64,000 nt of DNA from Asaia bogorensis (GTDB taxonomy: Bacteria; Pseudomonadota; Alphaproteobacteria; Acetobacterales; Acetobacteraceae), in contig CAMBMS010000003.1 of the NCBI GenBank assembly GCA_945868845.1, positions 186,001 through 250,000 of the forward strand, given 5' to 3'. The notes beneath the pieces are model-generated. The model had not been told where the DNA came from, did no database searches, and saw only the letters and a list, made by a program, of their open reading frames with translations. Shown here one piece after another: positions 29,460 to 39,541 of this stretch. Position numbers and translations under genes: made by a program. Within the stretch, counting starts at the first letter, position 1. Each line of letters opens with the position of its first letter.

Positions 29460-29645
29460 TTACTGTTCCTTCCTGCCCGAACCGGCCGGTAATGTATTCG
29501 CACGTGCGCTGTTTCTTGAGATGGTGAATATTTGCTCGGCGGTACCGAATTCCTATCCGAGAGCAGCGGGAGCGTTAGGGTTGGCGTAAACTCGAACATC
29601 TAGCGCCCGGTTCTAGAGTCGAACGAAGACGTTCATATTTCCATT

Positions 29646-30902
29646 TTATGATATTTTCGTGACTGTGCCCTCGCTGGCCGGAAGCCAGACGGACACGCTT
29701 GTCCCCTCTCCCTCCTCGCTCTCGATCCGCATCTCCCCACGATGGCGGTTGACGACATGCTTAACGATAGCGAGCCCCAGGCCCGTGCCACCGATCACCC
29801 GCGAACGCCCAGCATCGACCCGGTAGAACCGTTCCGTCAGGCGCGGCAAATGCGCACGCGCGATCCCGATCCCATCATCCGCCACAGTCATGACAAGCCC
29901 CGGGCGCGCCGGCCAATTTCCGTCCGGCGCCGCCGCATGCACCCCGAGCCGGATCGTACCGCTATCGCGACCATATTTCACCGCATTGTCGAGCAGGTTC
30001 TGGAACAGCTGAGCGAGTTGGTGGGCGTCGCCCACGACAGCGGGAAGATCCGCCTGGACATCCTTGCTCAGCCGCATGCCGCGCCCCGCCAGCCTAGCTT
30101 CGAACTCTACCACAACCCGCTCCAGAAGGGCGGCAACTACCACCACCTCGGTAGGCAGCTGATGCTCCATCACCTCCAGCCGCGAAAGGCTCAGTAGGTC
30201 ATCGATCAGCCGCGTCATGCGCGCCGCCTGCTCCGACATGATGCCCAAAAACCGCGCCTGCGCCACCGGATCATCCGCCGCGGGGCCGCGCAACGTGTCG
30301 ATGAAGCCTACCAGGGCGGTGAGCGGGGTGCGCAATTCATGGCTGGCATCGGCGACGAAATCAGCACGCATCCGCGCCACAGCCTGCTCGGCTGAGCGGT
30401 CCGAGAACAGGATCAGGGTCCGTCCACCCATTCCGCCCGGCGAATCGAGCGGGATCACGCTAGCGCGCAGATCGCTTGGCACGGGAACGGACAGCCGCAA
30501 CCGCGCCTCCGTCGCGCCCCGATTACTCCACGCTGCATTGACGGCCGCCATCACCGCCGGATGACGCAGTAGGGGCGCCAGGTTCAGCCCCAGCATCGCG
30601 GCAGCCGCCGGGTTGGCATGCATTAGGATCCTATCCGTGCCCAGGATAACCACCGGCTCCGGCAGGACATCCAGGAGACGGTCTGCCTCCTCGCGGGCCG
30701 CGCGCAAATCCGCAGATAAGGCAAGCACATGCCGCGCCTGGTCATCCGCTCCTGACGCCGCTCGCTCCCCACCCCGGTGCCAGAGCGGGGCCACCCCTAG
30801 CGCGATGCCCACGGCGACGGCCAGAGCCGTGGCGGAGGCGCGCGTATCCAACCATCCCGCGACGGTGAGGCCGGCCAAGCATATCGCAGCTGGCGCTGTC
30901 AT
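29646..30902 (-). CDS. phoR: Phosphate regulon sensor histidine kinase PhoR
   Basis: A 418-aa kinase with two N-terminal hydrophobic segments (about residues 5-40). A PAS-like region follows (LLDVLPEPVVILGTDRILMHAN, about 76-97). The phosphoacceptor His188 is in DASHELRTPLTALVGF. The ATPase domain has QNLLDNAVKYG, DDGIGIARAHLPRLTERFYRVD and GGTGLGLAIVKHVV. It phosphorylates PhoB under phosphate limitation. It is upstream of phoU on the same strand, 186 bases away. Confidence 0.92.
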   Translation of the reverse strand: MTAPAAICLAGLTVAGWLDTRASATALAVAVGIALGVAPLWHRGGERAASGADDQARHVLALSADLRAAREEADRLLDVLPEPVVILGTDRILMHANPAAAAMLGLNLAPLLRHPAVMAAVNAAWSNRGATEARLRLSVPVPSDLRASVIPLDSPGGMGGRTLILFSDRSAEQAVARMRADFVADASHELRTPLTALVGFIDTLRGPAADDPVAQARFLGIMSEQAARMTRLIDDLLSLSRLEVMEHQLPTEVVVVAALLERVVVEFEARLAGRGMRLSKDVQADLPAVVGDAHQLAQLFQNLLDNAVKYGRDSGTIRLGVHAAAPDGNWPARPGLVMTVADDGIGIARAHLPRLTERFYRVDAGRSRVIGGTGLGLAIVKHVVNRHRGEMRIESEEGEGTSVSVWLPASEGTVTKIS

Positions 30903-31033
30903 ACATACCCACAGGGGAACGGTACGCAGAACCTGATTCCTTCAGCTGGGAAAACGGGCGCTACCGCCCGGTCACGTCCCGGTTTCCAGAGGGCAGATGA
31001 GCCGACAACGACCCCCCCCCTCTCCGCTTAGTT

Positions 31034-31909
31034 TTACGTTCCGACCGCCAACTTATCCTGCGTCCGCAAGTCGAAATCGCTAGCATCATGGCGTTCATGC
31101 AGCTGGTTCGCCGGATCGCCCTGCAGGCGATTGACTATCCGCCCGCGTTTCACAGCCGGCCGCGCGCCAATCGTATCAGCCCAGCGCTGCACGTTCTTAT
31201 ATTCCTGTACTGACAGGAATTCACCCGCCCCATACAGCAACCCCTTCACCAGCCCGCCATACCAGGGCCAGACCGCGATATCGGCAACGGTATAATCGGC
31301 GCCAGCCAGGAACGCGCTTTCGCCCAGCCGCCGCTCGAGTACATCCAGTTGGCGCTTCGTCTCCATCGCAAATCGGTCGATAGCATATTCGATCCTGGTC
31401 GGCGCATAGGCATAAAAATGGCCAAACCCGCCACCCAGATAGGGCGCGGATCCCATCTGCCAGAACAGCCAGGAAAGGCATTCCGCACGGATCGCAGAGT
31501 CCGTCGGCAGCAGCACGCCAAATTTCTCTGCCAGATGCAGTAGGATGGCGCCGGATTCAAAGACTCGAATCGGCGTCGGCCCGCTGCGATCAATCAAGGC
31601 CGGAATTTTGGAATTCGGATTGACCCCCACGAACCCGCTGCCGAACTGATCGCCCTCGCCGATACGTATCAGCCAAGCATCATATTCCGCACCAGCATGG
31701 CCGAGTGCAAGCAGCTCCTCCAACATGATGGTGACTTTTTGCCCATTCGGCGTGCCCAGCGAATAAAGCTGCATCGGATGGCGCCCCACCGGCAATTCCT
31801 TCTCATGCATGGCGCCCGCTACGGGGCGGTTGATATTGGCGAACCGCCCGCCATTCGCCTTGTTCCAGACCCACACTTTCGGCGGCGTGTACTCGGATGC
31901 GTCGTTCAT
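31034..31909 (-). CDS. yghU: YghU-type glutathione S-transferase / disulfide-bond oxidoreductase
   Basis: A 291-aa GST of the Nu class. The N-terminal extension (PPKVWVWNKANGGRFANINRPVAG) and the thioredoxin-like domain with LYSLGTPNGQKVTIMLEELL match YghU. The glutathione contacts NPNSKIPALID and VFESGAILLHLA are present. These enzymes reduce disulfides with two bound glutathiones. It stands alone between phoR and an IS relic. Confidence 0.92.
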   Translation of the reverse strand: MNDASEYTPPKVWVWNKANGGRFANINRPVAGAMHEKELPVGRHPMQLYSLGTPNGQKVTIMLEELLALGHAGAEYDAWLIRIGEGDQFGSGFVGVNPNSKIPALIDRSGPTPIRVFESGAILLHLAEKFGVLLPTDSAIRAECLSWLFWQMGSAPYLGGGFGHFYAYAPTRIEYAIDRFAMETKRQLDVLERRLGESAFLAGADYTVADIAVWPWYGGLVKGLLYGAGEFLSVQEYKNVQRWADTIGARPAVKRGRIVNRLQGDPANQLHERHDASDFDLRTQDKLAVGT

Positions 31910-32124
31910 ATGGGAGCCTCCTGATATATGTCCCGCCTATTCGCTCACGTGGCGCAGGTCAATATGACCCCGATTTCGGTCACGGCGTCCGGTACTGGGC
32001 CAACGCTCGCGTTCCTGGACCTGCACACCAGTGGCAACCAATCCAAGCCGAAGCCAAATCGTTCTCGCGGGGGTAGTCGGCGTTGGCTGCCTTGAACAGT
32101 TAGGCTTGGGGTATCGGATCCACG

Positions 32125-32740
32125 ATGGCGAGCCAATCCATAAAAAGACATACCATACTCAGACGGCCTGACACCACGGCCCTGGTGAGGAAAGCCTGGG
32201 ATGCGGTTGAGACGCACTTCGAGCATTTCTACCTGACAGCTGGTGTGGCCACCCTGGCTCGGATGATGGCAGAAGACACGACAGCGTTTCGCAGCCAGCG
32301 CCACGAACGGTTGGACGGCAGAGGTGCGTAACGATCGGGCTGGACGAAGGGGAACCTTGGCTCCACGGCGGCAAGATCGAGGTTGAACGGCCACAGGTGC
32401 GAGGCTGCGCCGGTACAGAGGTAACGCAGCCGAGCTGAGAGACGGCTCTGGCAGAGAACTAGATTGGCCAGTGGGCGATCAGTGGGCAATGACCCTAGAT
32501 GCTGCTCAACGTCACGACCCGTAAATTCGGCTGCGCGGCGATGTTCCAGTGATGAAGAGCGATAGCGGCTCAAAATCGGCGGTATTGCGCCGCTGCGTGG
32601 CGCTTGCAGCGAAACAGATGGCCGCATTGATGGGATCGGACCTGTCCTGGCTGAACCTGGTCTCGATCCAGATCGACGGCCTACATATTGAGGAGGATCT
32701 CCTACTGGTGGCAGCAGTTGGGATAGGAATGTTAATCAGA
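32125..32740 (+). pseudogene. IS256-family transposase relic, multiply broken
   Basis: Three pieces in different frames read like consecutive parts of a mutator-type (IS256) transposase. The first is LARMMAEDTTAFRSQRHERLDGRGA at about 32250-32331, ended by a TAA. A shifted piece reads HGGKIEVERPQVRG at about 32360-32405. A further piece is KSAVLRRCVALAAKQ, with SDLSWLNLVSIQIDGLHIEEDLLLVAAVGI to about 32735. The catalytic Asp of VSIQIDGLHI survives, but the reading frame is destroyed and the C-terminal half is gone. No terminal repeats were found. Confidence 0.75.
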
Positions 32741-32889
32741 ATTTTAATCGGGATCTTGATCGGCAACCCGCCGCAGCTTAACTTCTCGTCCGGGTGCCAC
32801 CAGTCTGGTTAATTCCAATCAAAACCCGGACGTCCCCTCGTCAGTCGCCACATTATACACACCCTCATACACACCCTCAGGAAATATCG

Positions 32890-35583
32890 TTATTGAATCC
32901 GACTGAGCGCCGCCTCCAACCGCATCACTTCTGCCTGCGCCGCCTTTAGGCGTGCGCGGTTTTCCTCCACCACGTCTTCCGGCGCGCGGGCGACGAAATC
33001 GGCACTCGAAAGTTTTTGCGAAATCTTACTGGCTTCGCTCACAGCCTTACCACGCTCCTTGTCCAGCCGCGCGCGTTCGGTGGCAAGATCGATCACGTCG
33101 GCCAAAGGCAATATCAACGTGGCCTCATCCACCACGATCTGCACCGCGCCGCGTGGCATGTCTTCCGTCAATGGCACAAAGGCCGAAGCCCGTGCCAGGC
33201 GCCCGATCGCATCGATCCAGCGTGCCCCGCGCGCTAAAGTTACGGACGATGCGTCGCGTAGCAGGATCGGTGTTTTGATCGATGGCGGCACATTCATCTC
33301 TGCGCGCACCGTGCGCACCTCGGTAATCATCCGCACCACCCAATCGAGTTCGGCTCGCGCCGCAACCGCATCCGGCACCGGCACCGCGACCGGCCAGGAG
33401 GCACGGATCAAACTATGTTCCGCACCATAGCCGAACCGCGCCCATAACTCTTCCGTCACGTACGGCATCGCTGGATGCAGCAGGCGCAAAATAGTGCCAA
33501 ACACATGCGCAGCCGTGGCGCGGACTTCCCGCGCATGCGCGCTGTCTCCTTCCGCAAGTATTGGCTTGGCGAACTCCAAAAACCAGTCGCAGAAGACATT
33601 CCAGGTAAAGCGGTAGCAGGCGGCGGCATATTCATCGAAACGATAGACTTCCAGCGCCGTGGTCGCCTCCGCCACCGCTTCATTGGTGCTATCGAGAATC
33701 CAGCGACTCAACGGCAGGGTCACGGCGGCTGGATCGAACGACGTATCCGCAACAATATTGTTCATTTCGCAAAAGCGCGCCGCGTTCCAAAGTTTGGTGA
33801 CAAAGCTACGATAACTTTCAACGCGGCTCGACCCTAGCTTCACATCGCGCCCCGGCCCCGTCAGTGCGCAGACGGTAAAGCGCAGCGCGTCTGCGCCATA
33901 GCTGTCAATCAGATCCAACGGGTCCATCACATTGCCCTTGGATTTCGACATTTTCTGACCGCGCTCATCGCGCACCAGGCCATGGATATAAACCGTTCGG
34001 AACGGCACGTCCTTCATGAAATGGATGCCCATCATCATCATCCGCGCCACCCAGAAGAAGATAATGTCAAAGCCGGTCACCAGCACATCGCTCGGATAAT
34101 ACCGCGCCACATCGTCCATCTTTTGTGGCCAACCAAGGGTGGAGAACGGCCAGAGCGCAGAACTGAACCAGGTGTCCAGCACGTCCTCATCCTGGCTAAG
34201 CGGTTCGTCGCGCCCATAATGCGCCCGCGCGGCTTCCCGGACAGCCGCTTCATCGCGTTCGACAAACACCTCGCCATCTGGCCCATACCAAGCTGGTATG
34301 CGATGGCCCCACCATAGCTGGCGAGAAATGCACCAGGGCTGGATGTCGCGCAGCCAGCTGAAGAACGTGTTCTCCCACTGCTTCGGCACGAACACGGTTT
34401 TTCCCGTTTCCACCGCCTCGATCGCCGGCTTGGCCAGCACGGTGGCGTTGCAGAACCATTGTGTGGTCAACAGCGGCTCGATCGGCACGCCGGAACGGTC
34501 GCCATGCGGAACTTGATGGACGTACGGCTCAATTTTCTCCAGCAATACCAGCCGTTCGAGTTCGGCGACGATTTTCTTGCGCGCTTGCTCCCGATCCTCT
34601 CCGTCCAACCCGCGCACGAATTCCGGATCCGCCACGCCGTCCACCGCCACCAGCGCGTCAACAATTTCCGCCACGGTGACGTGAGCCTGCTTGTCCAGCA
34701 CCGAAGGCATTTCCAACGCATGGCGCTGCCCAACCTGAAAATCGTTGAAATCATGCGCCGGCGTGATCTTCACCGCGCCGGTGCCTTTTTCTGGATCGGA
34801 ATATTCGTCCGCCACGATCGGAATACGCCGGCCAACCAGCGGCAGGATCGCATGCTTGCCCACCAGATCGCGGTAGCGTGCATCCGCCGGATGCACGGCC
34901 ACCGCCATGTCGCCCAACAGTGTTTCCGGCCGCGTGGTGGCAACAATAATGAATCGTCCGGGTTGTCCCTCAATCGGGTAGCGAAGGTAGAAAATATGAC
35001 CGCGGATTTCCCTGTTCTCCACCTCCAGGTCAGAGATCGCCGTCTGGAATTGCGGATCCCAGTTCACGAGCCGCTTGTCGCGATAGATCAGCCCTTCCTT
35101 GAACAGGCTGACGAAGACGTGGCGTACGGCCTCGGACAACCCGTCATCCATCGTGAACCGCTCACGCGGCCAGTCCAGCGACGCACCCAGTCGGCGGAGC
35201 TGGCGGGTGATCGTACCGCCGCTTGCAGCCTTCCACTGCCACACGCGCTCTAGAAATTTCTCTCGACCAAGCAAGTGGCGGGTTATTCCCTGCTCGCCCA
35301 GCAGCCGTTCGACCACCATCTGCGTGGCGATTCCAGCATGGTCGGTACCCGGTTGCCACAAAGCGTCGCGCCCCTGCATGCGTCGCCAACGGATCAACGT
35401 GTCCTGCAGGGTAAATGTGAGCGCATGACCCATATGCAGGCTGCCCGTGACATTTGGCGGCGGGATCATGATGGTAAAAGGATCGGCGGCGGAGGTGGGA
35501 TGGGCGGCGAACGCGCCCGCATTTTCCCAGCCCGCATATAGGTGGGCTTCAACCTCTGCCGGCGTAAAATTTTTATTAAGCAT
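32890..35583 (-). CDS. valS: Valyl-tRNA synthetase
   Basis: An 897-aa class I synthetase from the ATG at 35583 ([16 protein letters not shown]). It has [16 protein letters not shown] as HIGH motif, the editing domain, and [13 protein letters not shown] as KMSKS motif. The C-terminal coiled-coil arm [22 protein letters not shown] is characteristic of ValRS. It follows tolC after 118 bases on the same strand. In related genomes a DUF2497/PopZ gene often lies in that gap; here there is none. Confidence 0.97.
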   Translation of the reverse strand: MLNKNFTPAEVEAHLYAGWENAGAFAAHPTSAADPFTIMIPPPNVTGSLHMGHALTFTLQDTLIRWRRMQGRDALWQPGTDHAGIATQMVVERLLGEQGITRHLLGREKFLERVWQWKAASGGTITRQLRRLGASLDWPRERFTMDDGLSEAVRHVFVSLFKEGLIYRDKRLVNWDPQFQTAISDLEVENREIRGHIFYLRYPIEGQPGRFIIVATTRPETLLGDMAVAVHPADARYRDLVGKHAILPLVGRRIPIVADEYSDPEKGTGAVKITPAHDFNDFQVGQRHALEMPSVLDKQAHVTVAEIVDALVAVDGVADPEFVRGLDGEDREQARKKIVAELERLVLLEKIEPYVHQVPHGDRSGVPIEPLLTTQWFCNATVLAKPAIEAVETGKTVFVPKQWENTFFSWLRDIQPWCISRQLWWGHRIPAWYGPDGEVFVERDEAAVREAARAHYGRDEPLSQDEDVLDTWFSSALWPFSTLGWPQKMDDVARYYPSDVLVTGFDIIFFWVARMMMMGIHFMKDVPFRTVYIHGLVRDERGQKMSKSKGNVMDPLDLIDSYGADALRFTVCALTGPGRDVKLGSSRVESYRSFVTKLWNAARFCEMNNIVADTSFDPAAVTLPLSRWILDSTNEAVAEATTALEVYRFDEYAAACYRFTWNVFCDWFLEFAKPILAEGDSAHAREVRATAAHVFGTILRLLHPAMPYVTEELWARFGYGAEHSLIRASWPVAVPVPDAVAARAELDWVVRMITEVRTVRAEMNVPPSIKTPILLRDASSVTLARGARWIDAIGRLARASAFVPLTEDMPRGAVQIVVDEATLILPLADVIDLATERARLDKERGKAVSEASKISQKLSSADFVARAPEDVVEENRARLKAAQAEVMRLEAALSRIQ

Positions 35584-35701
35584 CAGGTTAGTCCGAACGT
35601 GTTGCGCCGGGCCAATAGCTGCGACGACAGGGGACGGCAAGCAGAAGATCGGTGGCGGGTGAAAAAATCAACCGACGGCGCGGCCAACCACACGCTGGAT
35701 A

Positions 35702-37177
35702 TCAGCCACCCTGCTGACTCGTGGTATAGTCACCCGTCCCAGCCCAGCGATCGCGTACCGCATTATAATAGGCTGCCTCGTCGTATAAGGGAACCGCGAC
35801 GCGCAGATCACGCGCCGTCAACCGGCCGATGGCGGAAGCCACGTTGTGCGACGCAATCACCAGGTTGGCCAAATTCTGCACCAAGGTAACCTCAGTATTC
35901 AGCACCGCCTGCTGAGCGTTCAGCACATCGAGCGTGGTACGGCTGCCCACTAGGGCCTCGCGGGTCACACCTTCCAGGGCGATCCGGTTGGCGCGAATGG
36001 CGGCGCGCGTGCTGTCCGCCGTTGCGCGCGCCGAGGCTAGGGTTTCCCATGCCTGCGTGGATAGCTGGATGGCCGAGCGGCGGCTCTCATCCACCTGCTG
36101 GCGGGTCTGCTGCTGTATCTGCCGCGCCTGACGGACGAAGGAATGCTCCGCTCCACCCTGGTAGATCGGCACCGAGAGGTTGGCCATGATCTGCGCGCCA
36201 TTGGCAGCAGTGTGCGGCGTCAGAGTATTGTTTTGATTGAAAGCCTGCGCTTGTAGGCTGAGCTGGGGCATCAGCGCGCTGAAGGCGACATCCACCGCGT
36301 CCTTCGCCGCCGCGTCATCGAACAGGGTCGCGACCACATTCGGATTGTTGTTAGCCGCCAGCGCCCCTGCTTCCTGCACGTTCTTCACCGGCAGGTTGAG
36401 CGGCTGCGGCGGGACCAGGTCGCCCGGCTCCGCTCCCACCACGCGCGCATAGGCAGCGCGCGCGACGGCGAGATTGCCTTCCCCGGTTTGGCGCTGCGCG
36501 GTAGCGAGGGCATAGGCGGCCTCCGCCTGCGCCACATCGGTGCGGGTGATTTCGCCGACCCGGAACCGCTCTCGCGTTGCCTGTAGCTGACGGGCCAGCA
36601 CCTGTTCGTTGTTGATGTTCAGCGCCAGGATCTGGGTGGCCTGGATCACCCCGACATAGGAATTCACCGTATCTGAAAAGACCTGCTGCTCGGCCGCGAT
36701 CAGGCGCGCGCGTTCCGCCATGACTTTGTTTTCGGCGGCATTCGTGCTGGCGAGGGTACGCCCGCCGCGAAACAGCGGCTGCGTCAGGATGGTATTTGCC
36801 GTAGCGATGTCGCGAGTGACATCAGTCTTGACACCCCCGAGGACATTCCGCGTCCGTTGAATTCCGTTCGCATGACCCGCCGTGCCGTTCACCACCAGGC
36901 TGGGACGCCAGCCGGCAAGCGCCTGCGGCACGCCTTCATCCGTGGCACGCAGCTTGGCGCGCGCAGCTTGCAAGGTCGGGCTATTCGCATAGGTCGCCGC
37001 CAGGGCTTCCTGCAAAGTGCGGGCACCGGGGGGCAAGGGTGTGGCCGCCGCCGATTGCGCGCGCGCCGGGGCGCCTACCCGCGCGGCGGGTTGCGCAGGC
37101 GGCGCGGCTTGCGCCCAAGCTTCCGAGCACGGAAGCACCGCCAACAAGCTCCAGAACATTGCATCACGCAGGCGCAT
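35702..37177 (-). CDS. tolC: TolC-family outer-membrane efflux channel
   Basis: A 491-aa outer-membrane protein starting at the ATG at 37177, preceded by GGGAAAGCGACC. A signal peptide ends near CSEAWA-QAA, followed by a Pro/Ala-rich segment. The two OEP repeats follow: the first begins RTLQEALAATYANSPTLQAARAKLRA and the second lies around NNNPNVVATLFDDAAAKDAVDVAFSALMPQLSLQA. It forms the trimeric duct for type I secretion and RND efflux. It sits in a pcm-tolC-valS run. Confidence 0.93.
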   Translation of the reverse strand: MRLRDAMFWSLLAVLPCSEAWAQAAPPAQPAARVGAPARAQSAAATPLPPGARTLQEALAATYANSPTLQAARAKLRATDEGVPQALAGWRPSLVVNGTAGHANGIQRTRNVLGGVKTDVTRDIATANTILTQPLFRGGRTLASTNAAENKVMAERARLIAAEQQVFSDTVNSYVGVIQATQILALNINNEQVLARQLQATRERFRVGEITRTDVAQAEAAYALATAQRQTGEGNLAVARAAYARVVGAEPGDLVPPQPLNLPVKNVQEAGALAANNNPNVVATLFDDAAAKDAVDVAFSALMPQLSLQAQAFNQNNTLTPHTAANGAQIMANLSVPIYQGGAEHSFVRQARQIQQQTRQQVDESRRSAIQLSTQAWETLASARATADSTRAAIRANRIALEGVTREALVGSRTTLDVLNAQQAVLNTEVTLVQNLANLVIASHNVASAIGRLTARDLRVAVPLYDEAAYYNAVRDRWAGTGDYTTSQQGG

Positions 37178-37334
37178 GGGTCGCTTTCCCGTGCCGTTGG
37201 TTGGGCGGCAATGTGGAACCAGTATCGCTCGTAAGAATCCCAAGGCCCTGATCATATGTGACTCTGCCATAGTTTTACATAACCGCCAACCGCTTGTCGC
37301 CAGGCGGACACAGTTCCACACTGAATTGTTGCGA

Positions 37335-38006
37335 TTAAAACACAAAGAGCGGTGCGGCGCGCAAGGATGGCAAGGCCGGCATGGCGCAGTCGAAGACGTC
37401 GCGCGTGCGCAGGCCCGAGGCGGTCATTTCCGCGATCATCGCCTGGCTGGCTAGCCCACGGCCGGCACGCACCGTCACCAGCCGGCCACTGTCGGGGTGC
37501 AGCTGGGCGGCGATCGCCGGCGGCACCGCCTCCACCGCGCCCTCGATCAGGATGATGTCATAGGGCGCCCCGCTGAGCCAACCCGCCGACAGCAGCCCTT
37601 CCACGATGCTGACCGAGGGGGCCAGCGCGGCTAGGGCCGGCCGCGCAATGGCCAGAAGGGCTTCGTCCTCCTCCAGAGCAGTCACCTGCGCACCGCAGGC
37701 CGCCAGCACCGCGGCGCCATAGCCGGTGCCCGCACCCACCACCAGCACGCGCGCGTCTTTTTCCGGGGCGCAGAGCTGGATCAATTTCGCGATCGCGCGC
37801 GGTTCCGGCATCACCCGCCCATGGCCCAGCGGCACCGGCCCATCCGCATAGGCGAGCGCGGCCAGCGCGGGGGGAACAAAACGCTCCCGCGGCAGGCTGC
37901 GCAGGGCTACCAGAATGGAGGGGTTCGAGACCTTATGGGGGCGGATCTGGCCATCCACCATCTTTTGGCGCGCATCGGCGAAGTCGACTGTCACGGCTTG
38001 TTCCAT
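37335..38006 (-). CDS. Protein-L-isoaspartate O-methyltransferase family protein
   Basis: A 223-aa SAM-dependent methyltransferase starting at the ATG at 38006. The PIMT-like ARQKMVDGQIRPHKVSNPSILVALRSLPRERFVP is followed by the SAM motif VLVVGAGTGYGAAVLAACGAQVTALEEDE and YDIILIEGAVEAVPPAI. It lacks the strict active-site wording of true Pcm, so this tolC-linked subgroup may have another substrate. It lies 157 bases upstream of tolC. Confidence 0.88.
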   Translation of the reverse strand: MEQAVTVDFADARQKMVDGQIRPHKVSNPSILVALRSLPRERFVPPALAALAYADGPVPLGHGRVMPEPRAIAKLIQLCAPEKDARVLVVGAGTGYGAAVLAACGAQVTALEEDEALLAIARPALAALAPSVSIVEGLLSAGWLSGAPYDIILIEGAVEAVPPAIAAQLHPDSGRLVTVRAGRGLASQAMIAEMTASGLRTRDVFDCAMPALPSLRAAPLFVF

Positions 38007-38408
38007 TATGCGCTCGGCCTGTTTCTTATCATCGAGCGCGCTCTTATAGAGGCTGTTCGCGCCGCCCGGCCAGCCCCGAACTGCGGGCAAAAAACTCCCA
38101 TCGCGCACACAGCACGCACAGCGCCAGATGCACTTCGAGTAAGATGCGGGCCGCGACGGCCGCCGCCCGTATCCCCAGCCGCGCTTCCTGGGCCCAGATC
38201 CAGCCGACCAACCCGCCAGCCGCCTGGGTGGCGGGAATTTACACCCCATGCACGATGACGTCCGAACGACCGATCACCGGCGCGCCACCAAACGGGATCA
38301 TCATGCCAATAAAATCGATACGGCCACCCGTGAGGATATACCTGCGTGAGTGGCTAGGAAGGGTGCGGGGCGCTACCGATCAAACTGAGATACTCTTCCG
38401 TCGCTCAC
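38007..38408. other. Intergenic region upstream of the methyltransferase gene
   Basis: No certain gene is present. On the minus strand a frame ending with TAA at 38044-38046 reads AAGGLVGWIWAQEARLGIRA and then LLEVHLALCVLCARWEFF without a standard ATG start. It could be a small membrane-associated peptide or chance. The promoter of the methyltransferase-tolC-valS run should lie here. Confidence 0.35.
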
Positions 38409-38439
38409 TTGACCCGCTGAACCGCGCGCCCGATATAGT
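38409..38439 (+). promoter_or_regulatory. Candidate sigma-70 promoter for tRNA-Cys
   Basis: TTGACC at 38409-38414 and GATATAGT at 38432-38439 are separated by 17 bases. They lie about 42 bases before the mature tRNA 5' end, a normal distance for a tRNA leader. Confidence 0.5.
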
Positions 38440-38480
38440 GCTTTCAGGCCACATGGGGCAGCAGAAATGCCCGCCCGGGC

Positions 38481-38554
38481 GGTCCGGTGGCAGAGTGGTG
38501 ATGCAGCGGACTGCAAATCCGCGAATGCCGGTTCAATTCCGGCCCGGACCTCCA
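38481..38554 (+). tRNA. tRNA-Cys (anticodon GCA)
   Basis: A complete cloverleaf of 74 bases. The acceptor arms GGTCCGG (38481-38487) and CCGGACC (38544-38550) pair fully. The anticodon stem-loop is GCGGA-CTGCAAA-TCCGC with GCA in the loop. The T-arm is GCCGG-TTCAATT-CCGGC. The discriminator is T, as expected for tRNA-Cys, and CCA is encoded. Confidence 0.97.
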
Positions 38555-38604
38555 ATACTTTCAATGCATTGTGGATAATTACGACAGTAAGAAATTTTTG
38601 CGGA

Positions 38605-39172
38605 CCCCGTGCCAACCTCGATAGTAAAATTGTGGCTACACAAAGCGGGATAGACCTCGGCAATCGTGGATCGTCCGGCCGGAATATCGAAGCCATCGAA
38701 CGACTAGAAACGCACGCGGGTGCTGAGGCGCTGGCGGATTAAGCGTGACCACCGAATGCCGGTATGGGTGGATTTCGCCACCGTAGCTTACACATTGAAA
38801 TGGAACACTGCCTTCAGCCCTACGCGCGTTCCTCGGTCAGTCGCCGCCAGAGGGAAAGCCCCTACGCACCGCGCCTTTGGCCGACCGATCCACCCCTCAC
38901 GCAATCGACATTGAAATGATCCCCGTCGGTCGGCCAAAGGCGCCGGAAATCCTCGAGGAAGCGCGGCCAGTCCAACAGCAGCTCTCACATCTCGAAATGG
39001 GGCCGCGGCATTGAAAAGCCGTGCTCGAAGCCGACCAGCGTTCGAACATCCTCCGGGAGCCACTGCAGCAGCCATTCGGCAATGCCCCTACGGGTCTAGT
39101 ATTTATGCGGCCTGGGCTGGGGGAGTTCGACTGGCACCGCGCCCCCTTCGACCATATAGGCGTGCAAGCCCT
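38605..39172 (-). pseudogene. Decayed DUF429-like (RNase H-fold) hypothetical protein
   Basis: Reading the minus strand from about 39172, one frame gives GLHAYMVEGGAVPVELPQP, a TAG, TRRGIAEWLLQWLPEDVRTLVGFEHGFSMPRPHFEM, a TGA, and LLLDWPRFLEDFRRLWPTDGDHFNVD. Further pieces in shifted frames read RVGLKAVFHFNV, ATVAKSTHTGIRWSRLIRQ and, after a TAG, SFDGFDIPAGRSTIAEVYPAL. The pieces are collinear and look like one protein of the predicted-nuclease kind with a conserved VYPAL near its C-terminus. At least three stops and frame shifts make it a pseudogene. The family name is from memory of similar sequences. A second fragment of the same family is at 51515-51776. Confidence 0.65.
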
Positions 39173-39541
39173 TCAGGCTAACGCCAGGTGGGGCTCATAA
39201 GTTTCTCCGTGCCGGCTCTTTCAGGAACAACTTAGCCGAGAGATTTGGCCTAGGTTCGAAGCCCTTCGCCAGCATGGGCACGGCCTCACGGCCCGCTTCG
39301 CAGACTGGGAGAGGTCACCCGGCTCAGGTGCCGTATTTTCCGAAAAAGGTTCCGCAAGAACGATCGTTTCCTGGAGACCCGGCGTCACCAGCGGCAGAAC
39401 CTGCAAGACGCCATCAGCTTACCGGATGCGCAGAGGATAGGCCGACCTTCATCCTCCTCTTCTCTACCGACTTCGCCGAGCGCACTCCGTTTCTACCGGC
39501 GACCTCCGTGGAGCGGCCGCGGCCGTCCAAAGTCGACGCCG
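39173..39541. other. Intergenic region beyond pstB
   Basis: About 370 bases with no recognisable gene, hairpin terminator or repeat. Open frames here have no ribosome-binding site and no family features. It separates the pseudogene at 38605-39172 from the end of the pst operon. Confidence 0.4.

Noticed and set aside
31011-31020. Phase-variable homopolymer (run of nine C)
   Set aside because: It is in an intergenic gap beyond the yghU stop, not in a coding region or an obvious promoter spacer.
38570-38578. A third DnaA box downstream of tRNA-Cys
   Set aside because: A single nine-base match without other origin features is expected by chance now and then; not annotated as a functional site.
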